DNA from: M50B103 sp041667565 | GTDB taxonomy: Bacteria; Fidelibacterota; Fidelibacteria; Fidelibacterales; Fidelibacteraceae | Direction: 5' to 3' | DNA length: 43,562 nt | Assembly (NCBI GenBank): GCA_964572745.1 | Contig: CAZNFT010000013.1 | Span: 1 to 43,562, forward strand | Notes under the pieces: generated by a model | Seen by the model: the letters and a program-made list of their open reading frames with translations, nothing else | Database searches by the model: none | What the model was told of the DNA's origin: nothing | Shown here: positions 27,701-36,711 of the stretch, in pieces | Numbering within the stretch: the first letter of the stretch is position 1 | Layout of the letters: each line of letters starts with the position of its first letter | Position numbers and translations under genes: made by a program

Positions 27701-28995
27701 AAAAGATCATGACGCAACAAGAACTTGTTAGAAAACTGCCCAAAGGGGAATTTGCCTGTATTAAAAACCCTGAAGGTGTTTTTCCTGAATATGAATACAT
27801 TCCCATGGGAGTTAAACAAGCTACTTTAAAAGATATCAGAACGATTGTGTGTGATATGGATGGAACAACAACAAGTACCGAGAACCTATGTATTCATTCA
27901 CTTGAATTTATGGTTCGAAAAATATCTGGAAAAATGACAACAAAAGAATGGGCGGGTCTTGATAAAGTAAAAGATTACCCACATATCATTGGAAATAGCA
28001 CAACTCGTCATATAGAATATCTTATCGATACTTATCGTTTTAATATATCCGATAAACATCTTCAAGAAGCGTTTCTTGAAGGCGCCATTTGGTTTTTACG
28101 CTATGGTAAGGATCCTCAAAGAATAAATGAAGTCAAAAATTCCTGCAAGAATATGGGATGTGGGGCTTTAATTAATGACGTGCAATTATCTGATAAAAGT
28201 TTACTTGAAAAATATTTAACAGTCTGCCAAATTGATAATAAATCCAAGATAGTCAAAGCTGCAATAGATATTTATTATAAACGCTACCATGAAATCCTCA
28301 TGGCCGTTGATAGAGGTGAAAAAATTCCAATGATTGAATCTATTGGAGATATAAACCCGAATGCATTAATAGAGCCTATGCCAGGCGTGGCGATATTTAT
28401 ATCTATGGTATTGGGACTTCTAAATGCTGAAAATGCAGTAAGTTTGAATCCCATTCTTGAACAAGCTTATGCACAAAAATGTGGTAAAAATATTGAGAGT
28501 GATGCAGGAAGCTTTGCAATACTTGCAGAGAGATTTAGAAAAAGTCCTGTTAAACTTGCTTTAGTAACTTCATCTATTTATTATGAAGCGAATATTGTCA
28601 TAAAGCAAGTATTTCAAGCCATAATTGATGAAATCACGCACTGGCCAATTGATAAAGAAAGTCGTAAAAATATTGCAGATCATTTTAAAGATTATCATCA
28701 TATTTATGATGCATTTATTACTGCGAATGACTCACATGAGATCAGATTAAAACCTCATCGCGACCTTTATAGTATTGCTTTAAATACTATGAACATAAAT
28801 TCAGAGGATTTTGATACGATCATGGGGTTCGAGGATAGTGAAAGTGGAACCATTGCAATACGTGCAGCCGGAATTCCTTGCGCTATTGCTCTTCCTTTTG
28901 CTGAAACATCGGGACACGATCTATCAGCAGCATCTCATATTGTTGAAGGTGGTTTACCGGAAGTAATTATTAAACATAAGTGTTTTATAAAATAG
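27697..28995 (+). CDS. HAD-superfamily hydrolase with large insert
   Basis: This is a 432-residue cytoplasmic enzyme. HAD motif I is TIVCDMDGTTT, with Asp53 as probable nucleophile and Asp55 as acid/base. Motif II is ALVTSS, motif III is the Lys in RLKPHRDLY, and motif IV is GFEDSESGTIAIRAAGIP. The motif IV style resembles beta-phosphoglucomutase/phosphatase-like HADs, but those are about 220 residues. This one has about 50 extra N-terminal residues and a large cap insert between motifs I and II (about 65-285), which I do not recognise. The likely role is a sugar phosphatase or mutase acting on the phosphorylase products. It overlaps the phosphohexomutase by 4 bases. Confidence 0.78.
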   Translation: MKKIMTQQELVRKLPKGEFACIKNPEGVFPEYEYIPMGVKQATLKDIRTIVCDMDGTTTSTENLCIHSLEFMVRKISGKMTTKEWAGLDKVKDYPHIIGNSTTRHIEYLIDTYRFNISDKHLQEAFLEGAIWFLRYGKDPQRINEVKNSCKNMGCGALINDVQLSDKSLLEKYLTVCQIDNKSKIVKAAIDIYYKRYHEILMAVDRGEKIPMIESIGDINPNALIEPMPGVAIFISMVLGLLNAENAVSLNPILEQAYAQKCGKNIESDAGSFAILAERFRKSPVKLALVTSSIYYEANIVIKQVFQAIIDEITHWPIDKESRKNIADHFKDYHHIYDAFITANDSHEIRLKPHRDLYSIALNTMNINSEDFDTIMGFEDSESGTIAIRAAGIPCAIALPFAETSGHDLSAASHIVEGGLPEVIIKHKCFIK

Positions 28996-29006
28996 AGAGA
29001 ATAATA

Positions 29007-31745
29007 ATGCCAAAAAATTATAAAGATAAAGTATTTCACGTTATTTCAAACACTCATTGGGATAGAGAGTGGCGTTTCCCTTTTCAAAAGAATCGTCAGC
29101 ATCTTGTCGATATGATGGATTCGGTTCTTGAAATCCTTGAAAATGATCCGGATTATCGAGCTTTTCACCTTGACAGTCAATCGATCGTTCTTCATGATTA
29201 TTTAGATATTCGTCCGGAAAAAAAAGACCAAATAGCCAAATTTGTAAAAAACGATCGCTTATTTATAGGGCCTTGGTATATTTTACCCGATGAATTTATG
29301 ATAAGCGGTGAAAATCTTATTCGTAATTTACTTCTTGGACATGAGACTTGTCAAGAATTTGGAAAAGTATCTAAAATTGGATATTCGCCATTTTCCTGGG
29401 GGCAAATTTCTCAGTTACCACAGCTTTATAATGGTTTTGATATCGACCTTATCATGTTTTATCGTGGTATGAATTCTTTGGATAGTAAAAAAGCAGAATT
29501 TTTGTGGACAGGAGCAGATGGTACAGAAGCATTGGCTTCTCGTTTCTCTACAATGCCTAGGTATAACTTTTACTTTTTTCTTTATAGACCGGTTATTTTT
29601 AATGAAACACCACAGGATATAGAATATGATTGGAAAAGAGGTGGCTTACCCTCACATTTTGCTGATAAAGAACAATATAAAGATGATTATTTATTGCTAA
29701 AGCCAAATGATACTTACTATGAAAAAAATATTACTACTTGGACAAAGAAATTAATAGATGAGCAAGTGAATGATTTTACGTCACCTCACGTGATTTGGAT
29801 GGAGGGTCATGATAGTAGTGGTCCAAATCCCAAAACAACGCAAATTATTAAAGATATTAAGCGCTTAATGCCCGATATTGATGTTCGTCATTCAAGTTTA
29901 GAAGATTATGCAAAATTTCTCGCTCAGGATATTGATCGCTCTACCTTGAAGAAAGTTACAGGAGAACGCAGATCGGCTCAGTATGACCATCGCAGTGGCA
30001 ATTTATACGGTTATATAACTTCGGCACGTATGTATTTAAAGCAAATGAATGCTGATGCAGAGCGATGGTTAGAACGCTATGCTGAACCTATGTACACCAT
30101 TGCCGGTATGCAGGGTTTGAATATTTCTGATCAGTCTTTAAAAATAGCCTGGCGTCTTCTAATTGAAAATTCAGCACATGATTCTATAGGCGGTTGTAGT
30201 CTTGATGCCATTCATGATGATATGGTTAATCGCTACAAGCAGATCAAGGAAATTTGTGAAAGTATTTTCAGTAAAGCAGTAAAGCACCTTATTAAAAACC
30301 TTAATTGCCCGGGTAAAAAAGATAGCGATATTCATCTAAGCGTTATTAATACAACTCAATTTAAGCGTTCTGAAATTATTGAAGCTTATGTTGATGTTCC
30401 TTTTTCTATGGATAAAGGATCATTTGAAATAAGAAATTCTGAAAATAGTCTCATTCCCATTGAGATACTCTCAGTAAGCGATAATGAACCGGTGCTTGAA
30501 CAATTGATCAATCGACCTATGCATTTTACAATGAAGAGGTATCATATCTTGCTTTCAGTGAAAGGACTTCCTGGATTAAGTATGAATACCTACCATGTAA
30601 AACCCCTTGAAGGCAAGGTTAATACTCTGCAAAAAGCTATTGTCCAAAAAGCAAAACTAGATAACAGTTATCTTTCTGTGAATGTTAATTTCGATGGTAC
30701 TTTAACAATCTATGATAAAGTAAGTGCTAGAAAAATTGAGAATACTGCTTATTATGAAGACGAAGGGGAGGCCGGTCATGCTTGGACGCACGAAAGAGTA
30801 GAGCCGGTATTGACTACCAAGGGAGTGCCGGGCATTATTCATTTTATGAGAGATAACTCATTAATGCAGCAAGTCAAGATCATCCATCATCTTCCGATTT
30901 CTAAAGATCTAAAAGAACGGAAACTCGGGCTTGCCAGCTTCAATATGAAAATTGAAACATTGATTACGCTTAAGTATGATTCGAAAATTATTGAATTTGA
31001 AACATATATCGATAATCCATCCGAAGATCATCGCTTGAGAATGATCTTTAATACAGATGTGTTTGCCAACAATTCAAGAGCTCAGGGACAGTTTGATGTG
31101 GTCAAACGTTCTACTGAAAGACCTGACACCAAAGATTGGGTTGAACAGCCCCAATATGATCATCCGGTATATCATTTTATGAATATCCGTGATGATGAAA
31201 AAGGATATGCCTTATTTCTTGATGGTTTGAAAGAATACGAAGTCCTAGCTGATAAGAGCACCTTAGCCATTACTTTGTTTAGAGCCTTTCGTTATATCAT
31301 TCAACCAAGCTCAAAGCAAGATTATAGTGAACAAAAAGGGTCACAGTGCCTGGGTAGGCAAAAGGCAAGATTTGCTTTTTATCCATTTGATATTACTGAA
31401 GTTAATTCACTTTATGAAAAAGCCTTAACATATAATACTTCATTGCGTATTGTTGAACATGGAAATACAATGGGTGATATTAAATCAGGTAAATCTTTCT
31501 TTGAATTGACTAATAATGCCATTGTTATTTCATGTATTAAACAAGCACAAAACAGAGACCCTAATACTTACATTTTGCGACTATATAATCCAACAACAGA
31601 GATTCAAGTCACTGCATTGAGTAGCAAGTTTAAGTTAAAGAAAGCGATAGAAAGTTCTTTGGAAGAAATTGATCTTAAAGAAATAAATCTCGATAAAATT
31701 GAATTAAAAGCTAAGAAGATCATTACGATCAAATTGTACATATAA
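29007..31745 (+). CDS. GH38-family alpha-mannosidase-like protein with altered active site
   Basis: This is a 912-residue cytoplasmic protein (no signal peptide). ATG 29007, with GAGAG upstream, is preferred to an in-frame GTG at 28980. The catalytic barrel opens with HVISNTHWDREWRFPF, giving zinc ligands His17 and Asp19. The late ligand His391 lies in NSAHDSIGG. In the usual GYxPDxFGxxxQ motif that carries the Asp nucleophile and third zinc ligand, this protein reads GYSPFSWGQISQLPQLY, with Phe129 where Asp is expected. The beta-sandwich C-terminal region (about 440-910) is present and of normal length. It is followed 9 bases later by the GH94 gene, so it should act with it on imported oligosaccharides. 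It may be a distinct subfamily or catalytically altered. Confidence 0.85.
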   Translation: MPKNYKDKVFHVISNTHWDREWRFPFQKNRQHLVDMMDSVLEILENDPDYRAFHLDSQSIVLHDYLDIRPEKKDQIAKFVKNDRLFIGPWYILPDEFMISGENLIRNLLLGHETCQEFGKVSKIGYSPFSWGQISQLPQLYNGFDIDLIMFYRGMNSLDSKKAEFLWTGADGTEALASRFSTMPRYNFYFFLYRPVIFNETPQDIEYDWKRGGLPSHFADKEQYKDDYLLLKPNDTYYEKNITTWTKKLIDEQVNDFTSPHVIWMEGHDSSGPNPKTTQIIKDIKRLMPDIDVRHSSLEDYAKFLAQDIDRSTLKKVTGERRSAQYDHRSGNLYGYITSARMYLKQMNADAERWLERYAEPMYTIAGMQGLNISDQSLKIAWRLLIENSAHDSIGGCSLDAIHDDMVNRYKQIKEICESIFSKAVKHLIKNLNCPGKKDSDIHLSVINTTQFKRSEIIEAYVDVPFSMDKGSFEIRNSENSLIPIEILSVSDNEPVLEQLINRPMHFTMKRYHILLSVKGLPGLSMNTYHVKPLEGKVNTLQKAIVQKAKLDNSYLSVNVNFDGTLTIYDKVSARKIENTAYYEDEGEAGHAWTHERVEPVLTTKGVPGIIHFMRDNSLMQQVKIIHHLPISKDLKERKLGLASFNMKIETLITLKYDSKIIEFETYIDNPSEDHRLRMIFNTDVFANNSRAQGQFDVVKRSTERPDTKDWVEQPQYDHPVYHFMNIRDDEKGYALFLDGLKEYEVLADKSTLAITLFRAFRYIIQPSSKQDYSEQKGSQCLGRQKARFAFYPFDITEVNSLYEKALTYNTSLRIVEHGNTMGDIKSGKSFFELTNNAIVISCIKQAQNRDPNTYILRLYNPTTEIQVTALSSKFKLKKAIESSLEEIDLKEINLDKIELKAKKIITIKLYI

Positions 31746-31754
31746 GAGGATAGA

Positions 31755-34190
31755 ATGTTAAAAAATAAATATGGCTATGTAGATAATGAAAATCGTGAAT
31801 ATGTTATTACAGATCCGCGCACGCCACGTCCATGGTTTAATTATATATGGAATGACAATTATGCCGGTTTATTATCACATACAGGAGGTGGTTTTTCATA
31901 TTATCAATCTGCCCGTGATAATCGTATAACTCGTATGCGTTATAATTCTTTGCCCTGGGATAGACCCGGACGATATATCTACCTTAAGGATACAAAAATC
32001 GGCGAATATTGGTCTTTATCTTGGGCTCCAACGCTGAATATTGACTATGATAAATATGAATGTCGACATGGAAGCGGATACTCAAAGATTACAACTGAGT
32101 ATAAAGGTATCAGAGCGACATTAACTTACTTTGTTCCCCTGGAAGATGCGGGTGAAATTTGGCATGTTGAAGTTGAAAATATGTCCGGTAGAAAAAGAAT
32201 GCTTGAGGTTTTTTCATATACCGAATTACTAATGGGCAATGCACTTAACGATCAAATAAATCAACCCAACGACAAGCATTTTACAGATATTCATTTTGAT
32301 AGAGACCATCAATCATTGATTGCAACAAGGCGATATTGGGTTCTAAATAAGGGTGTAAGTGTAAAACAATCCAATATAGATTGGCAATATCGAGTTATAT
32401 TCACTACAACACTTGCCATTAAAGGCTTTGATGCATCACTTGATCATTTTATTGGTAAATGGCGTTCAGAGGCAAATCCTCAAGCCATTGAAAATAGTAA
32501 AATGGGAAATACCGAAATAACAGCTGGAGAGCCCTGTGCAGCATTGCAGTCGGAGTTGACTTTAAAGGTCGATGAAAAAAAATCATTTTCAACTATTATG
32601 ATGCTTTCCGATAAAAAACAGTCCAAAACAAAATTTGATATTATTGGTGGTAAACATATAGATGAGATTAGAAAAAGAGGATATGCCGAGAAAGAATATT
32701 CTCTTCTTAAATCTAAATGGGACGATATATACGACAATATTGAGCTTAGTACACCTGATAAAGTCCTTAACTCCATGCTCGGAACCTGGAATTATTACCA
32801 AACTCATGTGACATTTGATATGGCCCGAAATGCAGGCTATTATCATGGTGGATTATTATTTGGAACAGGAATGAGAGACCAATTTCAGGATATTTTTGGC
32901 GTTTTGCTTTCTGATCCTCAAAGAGTTCGAGATCGCCTTCTAAATGCCATGCAATATCAATTCCAAAATGGATCTACGCTTCATAATTACTTTAAATTAG
33001 TAAAAACAGGCGAGAGAACCCACCATTCTGATACACCCCTTTGGATTCCATTGGGAGTCAGTTCATATATTAAAGAAACCGGTGATACAGAAATTCTTAA
33101 TGAAATTGTAAAATTTTATGATGAGGGCGAAGCTAGTGTTTTAGATCATTGTATTCAGGCTATAAACTATGCTCTATCTGAAACGGGTGAGCATGGTTTG
33201 CCAAAAATTATGAATGGTGATTGGAATGACACGCTTGACCACATTGGATCGGAGGGCAGAGGTGAGACTGTTTGGGGAGCTTTCTTTTTAGCCTATGTAA
33301 TAAAAGAAACCGCAGTGTTACTTGAGCACATTAATGAGAACGAGAAAGCAGACAGATTTTATCAAGAGTATAAAAAGTTATCTAATACAATTAATAAAAT
33401 TGCCTGGGATGGTAATTGGTACTTAAGAGCATTTAGAGATAACGGGCTAGCAGTTGGATCTGAGAAAGATGAGCAAGGTAAATTGTTTTTAAATGCACAA
33501 ACGTGGTCGGTTATATCAGGTGTAGCAGACAATAAACATGCACAGAAAGCATTAGAAGCTTGCAAAACCCATCTTGAAACTCCATTTGGTATGCAAATTT
33601 GCTGGCCATCATATACAAAGATTGATGATTCGGTTGGATTAATATCGCGTTGTGTACCTGGAAAGAAAGAGAATGGAGCTGTTTTCAATCATGCATCTTC
33701 GTGGTATGTGTTAGCAGCCTTAATGAATGATAATATTGAAGACGCTTATCGTGTTTACAGCAAGATGCTTCCGTTTAATTCCTCTGAAGCAACGGGTATT
33801 GACCGTTATGAGACTGAACCCTATGTTTATAGTGAATATATTACTTCTCCTGATCATGAAACGGTTGGACAAGCTTCACATTCTTGGTTGACCGGTTCAG
33901 CCGTATGGATGCATTATATTGGTATGTCTTACTTACTTGGTATTCGTGCTGATTATAAGGGGCTGATTATAGATCCCAAGATTCCTTCAGAATGGGATGG
34001 CTTTACTGTTAAAAGAAAATATCGCAATAAGACACTCAATATTTCTGTTAGTAATCCTAATCATTTGAATTCAGGTGTAAGATCAATGATCGTAAATGGA
34101 GAATTACTTAAAGGTAATTTAATAGTACCTTTAGACATAAAAGAAGACATCATAAATATTGAGGTAGAACTTACCAATAAGAATGATTGA
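31755..34190 (+). CDS. GH94-type glycoside phosphorylase (cellobiose/chitobiose phosphorylase family)
   Basis: This is an 811-residue cytoplasmic phosphorylase of standard GH94 length. The N-terminus (KYGYVDNENREYVITDPRTPRPWFNY; NDNYAGLLSHTGGGFSYY; RDNRITRMRYNSLPWDRPGRYIY) is the typical opening of GH94 enzymes. Middle segments GTGMRDQFQDIFGVL and HHSDTPLWIPLGVSSYI belong to the (alpha/alpha)6 barrel. NGDWNDTLD carries the expected general-acid Asp492. The final part (SWLTGSAVWMHYIG, DYKGLIIDPKIP) is also usual. The family splits beta-linked disaccharides with phosphate to give an alpha-sugar-1-phosphate. Specificity (Glc-Glc, GlcNAc-GlcNAc or other) cannot be read. The phosphohexomutase in the same operon would take the product. 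It is the last gene of the operon. Confidence 0.9.
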   Translation: MLKNKYGYVDNENREYVITDPRTPRPWFNYIWNDNYAGLLSHTGGGFSYYQSARDNRITRMRYNSLPWDRPGRYIYLKDTKIGEYWSLSWAPTLNIDYDKYECRHGSGYSKITTEYKGIRATLTYFVPLEDAGEIWHVEVENMSGRKRMLEVFSYTELLMGNALNDQINQPNDKHFTDIHFDRDHQSLIATRRYWVLNKGVSVKQSNIDWQYRVIFTTTLAIKGFDASLDHFIGKWRSEANPQAIENSKMGNTEITAGEPCAALQSELTLKVDEKKSFSTIMMLSDKKQSKTKFDIIGGKHIDEIRKRGYAEKEYSLLKSKWDDIYDNIELSTPDKVLNSMLGTWNYYQTHVTFDMARNAGYYHGGLLFGTGMRDQFQDIFGVLLSDPQRVRDRLLNAMQYQFQNGSTLHNYFKLVKTGERTHHSDTPLWIPLGVSSYIKETGDTEILNEIVKFYDEGEASVLDHCIQAINYALSETGEHGLPKIMNGDWNDTLDHIGSEGRGETVWGAFFLAYVIKETAVLLEHINENEKADRFYQEYKKLSNTINKIAWDGNWYLRAFRDNGLAVGSEKDEQGKLFLNAQTWSVISGVADNKHAQKALEACKTHLETPFGMQICWPSYTKIDDSVGLISRCVPGKKENGAVFNHASSWYVLAALMNDNIEDAYRVYSKMLPFNSSEATGIDRYETEPYVYSEYITSPDHETVGQASHSWLTGSAVWMHYIGMSYLLGIRADYKGLIIDPKIPSEWDGFTVKRKYRNKTLNISVSNPNHLNSGVRSMIVNGELLKGNLIVPLDIKEDIINIEVELTNKND

Positions 34191-34449
34191 GTGTATCTCT
34201 CTATGTTTGCAACTTGGGTAATAATTAGCTAGATATAATAATTTTAATAGCAGCATTCGAACAGCAATATAAGGCTGACACCTCTTTTTGGTTTTTTGTT
34301 GGCATTTATTTTTTTCATTTGCGCTGACTGTTGAATTCAGGTTGAATAATAATAAAATATTATTAAAAAATATTTCACAAAGAGAGATCTATTCCTTCTT
34401 TAAGCTCTGTAAAGCTTTACATTTTTACTGATAAGATGCTTTCTGAGAA
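34191..34449. other. AT-rich spacer between the GH94 gene and the insertion sequence
   Basis: No gene or strong terminator is visible. There are T-rich runs near 34282-34316, and the AT-rich sequence at 34350-34366 (ATAATAAAATATTATTA) forms a weak hairpin. The insertion element begins at 34450, and the spacer contains no recognisable coding remnant. Confidence 0.5.
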
Positions 34450-34530
34450 TGACCTTCTCCCCAAAAATCGGACAGTTTGAAATGTTAGTAAATGGCGTTA
34501 AATTAGCGCAATTGAAAGGAGATCAAACAG

Positions 34531-34794
34531 ATGAAGAGCAGGTTTACAACGGAGCAGATCATTCGAATAATTAAAAGATCGGAATCTGGAGAAAAATCGA
34601 AAGATCTGATTCGAGAGTGTGGTGTAACAGCCCAGACTTTTTACAGATGGAAAAGTAAATTTGGCGGTATGGACGTAGCAGAAGCCAAACGCCTTAAAGA
34701 ATTAGAATCTGAGAATATGAAATTAAAGCGTTTGTTGGGTGATAAAGAACTTCAGATATTAGGATTAAAGGAAGCTTTAGGAAAAAACTACTAA
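34531..34794 (+). CDS. IS3-family transposase OrfA
   Basis: This is an 87-residue DNA-binding subunit. AAAGGAG lies about 8 bases before the ATG. Residues about 5-45 form a helix-turn-helix (FTTEQIIRIIKRSESG, then CGVTAQTFYRWKSKFGGM) and residues about 50-85 a leucine-rich coiled coil (AKRLKELESENMKLKRLLGD). This combination is characteristic of the IS407/IS51 group. Near its stop the mRNA has an A AAA AAC heptamer for -1 frameshifting into orfB, which makes the OrfAB transposase. It looks intact. Confidence 0.92.
   Translation: MKSRFTTEQIIRIIKRSESGEKSKDLIRECGVTAQTFYRWKSKFGGMDVAEAKRLKELESENMKLKRLLGDKELQILGLKEALGKNY
34782..34788 (+). promoter_or_regulatory. Programmed -1 frameshift site of the IS
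   Basis: A AAA AAC lies exactly in phase with the last codons of orfA (GGA AAA AAC TAC TAA), and the -1 frame stays open into orfB. This is the canonical bacterial slippery heptamer used by IS3-family elements. Confidence 0.85.
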
Positions 34795-35582
34795 AGCCTC
34801 AGCAGAAAAGACAAGCTGCCGAGGCGATAGAATCTTGTGGCGTTAGCATTAAAACATCCTGCGAACTTGTCGGTTTATCTAGAAGCTCATGGTATTATGA
34901 GCATCAACATAATGAGATAAATGAATTAATCAGCTTCAGATTACAGAGCCTATCAGAGGAAAGGCCACGCTTTGGAAGTCCTCGAATGACAGTAATGATT
35001 AGACGAGAGTTTGGTCAGATCAATCACAAAAGAGTAGAACGGCTTTATACCTTAGCCGGATTAAATCTTCCTAAAAAGCGGAAGAAAGGCAAATGGCATG
35101 GAGTACGAGAGCACAAACCACAAGCACTATATCCCCATCAGAGCTGGTCTATGGATTTTGTGCATGATAGAACTGAAAATGGAAGGACAATAAGAGTATT
35201 AAATGTTGTAGATGATTACAGTCGAGAACTGATAGTTTGTATACCTGAGCACTCGTTTACAGGAAACCGAGTTACACGAGAGTTGGATCAAATAATCGAT
35301 GCTAAAGCAGTAAAACCACGAAGTATCACGATGGATAATGGAACAGAATTTACAAGTAGAGCTTTTATTAGCTGGGCATACAGACAAAAAATCCATGCAC
35401 ATTATATCCAACCTGGCAAGCCAACTCAAAATGCTTATGTTGAAAGTTTTAATGGAAAATTTAGAGATGAATGTCTTAACTTAAATTGGTTTAAAAATCT
35501 AAAAGAAGCGAAAGAAATAATAGAAGATTGGAAGGATGATTATAATCATCACAGACCCCATAGCGACACCTATGGAGTATAA
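34788..35582 (+). CDS. IS3-family transposase OrfB (DDE integrase), C-terminus altered
   Basis: Read in the -1 frame after the slippery site, this gives about 264 residues beginning LLKPQQKRQAAEAIESCG. The HTH-like part (ERPRFGSPRMTVMIRREF, INHKRVERLY) precedes an rve-type DDE domain: first Asp in SWSMDFVHD, second Asp in TMDNGTEF, Glu in AYVESFNGKFRDEC. The frame ends HRPHSDTYGV and stops. The next frame, however, encodes TPMEYKEQFKLTHTTV, the usual end after RPHSSLGY-like residues. Around 35569-35570 a deletion of about 11-14 bases therefore seems to have shifted the frame. The catalytic triad is intact, but the tail is abnormal and activity is doubtful. Confidence 0.85.
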   Translation, partial: LLKPQQKRQAAEAIESCGVSIKTSCELVGLSRSSWYYEHQHNEINELISFRLQSLSEERPRFGSPRMTVMIRREFGQINHKRVERLYTLAGLNLPKKRKKGKWHGVREHKPQALYPHQSWSMDFVHDRTENGRTIRVLNVVDDYSRELIVCIPEHSFTGNRVTRELDQIIDAKAVKPRSITMDNGTEFTSRAFISWAYRQKIHAHYIQPGKPTQNAYVESFNGKFRDECLNLNWFKNLKEAKEIIEDWKDDYNHHRPHSDTYGV

Positions 35583-35633
35583 AGAGCAGTTTAAACTAAC
35601 ACATACAACTGTCTGACAAATGGGGGAAGGTCA

Positions 35634-35769
35634 CTAATCCACTCATTTTTAAAAGAATTTCTATATTCTTGTCCTAAAACTATCTCTATATTATAGCCAT
35701 ATTTGAAAGAGCTATGCTTTGTATCAAGCTTTGTTAAATGATGAACAGTAAATTTCTTGGGCAATAAAA
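35634..35769. other. Spacer between the insertion sequence and the methyltransferase gene
   Basis: This is AT-rich, with no gene, no terminator and no clear promoter. No sequence equal to the other flank of the IS was seen that would mark a target duplication. Confidence 0.4.
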
Positions 35770-36711
35770 ATGAACAATAAATACATTTATTTTTTTAATT
35801 ATGATGATCATGAGAGAGATTTTTTTGAGATGGAGGCAAGAAATATTTTTTCTCAGGAAGTAGAACATAAGCTACTTTTTTCTAATATTAATATAGATCC
35901 TTCTTGTAGTGCTTTTATTAGAAAACGACTTGATATAATAGTCGCAGCTGAAGAGCATTCTTGCCTTATAAATAAGATTAAAAATAAAAAAATATACATT
36001 GAGGGTTTTAAAGTTGAATATCTGGTCCTGGATGGAGATACGACTGAGTATAAACAGCGACTTGAAAAGTTAAAAGATATTGGCTACAGTATTGAAGGCA
36101 TCCCGAATTACTATACACCGACAAGAACCTATGCTTTGTGCTATTTTAAAGGCATCTGGTATTTTGGGACCTTGATCAAAAATAATATCGATTGGCATAA
36201 ACATAAGCACAAACCTTGTTCCTATAGCAATTCATTAGACATGAATATTGCCAAAACTTTGGTCAATATTGCAGCTCAGGGAAATAAAGAAAATAGACTC
36301 ATAGATGTTTGCTGTGGAGTTGGCACCATCATGCTAGAAGCTTGTTTTGCCGGATATAATATTGAGGGTTGTGATATTAATGCCAAGATATGCAATGATG
36401 CACGAGAAAATCTTGCCCATTTTAACTATGATGCCAATGTGATCTGTTCCGATATAAAAGATATCAGCAAGAATTACGATGCCGCCATTATTGATCTGCC
36501 CTATAATTTATTTAGCTATGCAAGCGATGATGATATTTTAAATATTATTCAGTCAACTGCTAGGATCACCGATAGACTTGTTATTGTATCCGGATCTGAT
36601 ATGTCTAGCTTGATCAGCATGTCAGGATTAAAAATAATAGATCATTGCAGCCTCAAAAAAAGAGGGAATACAAGTTTTACAAGAAAAATATGGCTCTGTG
36701 ACAAGCACTAG
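35770..36711 (+). CDS. Trm11-like RNA methyltransferase (UPF0020 family)
   Basis: This is a 313-residue probable S-adenosylmethionine-dependent RNA methyltransferase. The Rossmann domain begins near residue 175: motif I is IDVCCGVGTIMLEA (about 178-191), motif II is IEGCDINAKICNDARENL, the acidic CSDIKDI follows, and the catalytic motif IV is DLPYN (about 244-248), a variant of the (N/D)PPY motif of N2-guanine or N6-adenine methylases. The N-terminal 165 residues are less conserved and have no obvious THUMP domain, though FKGIWYFGTLIKN matches a strand seen in Trm11-like proteins. A tRNA guanosine target is likely from the family. It stands alone between the IS and the MarR operon, with no clear ribosome binding site. 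Confidence 0.75.
   Translation: MNNKYIYFFNYDDHERDFFEMEARNIFSQEVEHKLLFSNINIDPSCSAFIRKRLDIIVAAEEHSCLINKIKNKKIYIEGFKVEYLVLDGDTTEYKQRLEKLKDIGYSIEGIPNYYTPTRTYALCYFKGIWYFGTLIKNNIDWHKHKHKPCSYSNSLDMNIAKTLVNIAAQGNKENRLIDVCCGVGTIMLEACFAGYNIEGCDINAKICNDARENLAHFNYDANVICSDIKDISKNYDAAIIDLPYNLFSYASDDDILNIIQSTARITDRLVIVSGSDMSSLISMSGLKIIDHCSLKKRGNTSFTRKIWLCDKH

Larger units (their letters stand above)
34450..35633 (+). mobile_element. IS3-family insertion sequence, IS407-like group
   Basis: The element is about 1.18 kb. The left end reads TGACCTTCTCCCCA...GGACAGTT (from 34450) and the right end, in reverse complement, TGACCTTCCCCCA...AGACAGTT (to 35633): inverted repeats of 27-28 bp with one indel and a few mismatches. 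It carries orfA and orfB in the -1 relation typical of IS3. Flanks GAA and CTA show no clear target duplication, so the ends may have decayed or the insertion may be old. It lies between the glycan operon and the methyltransferase gene and does not break either. Confidence 0.92.
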
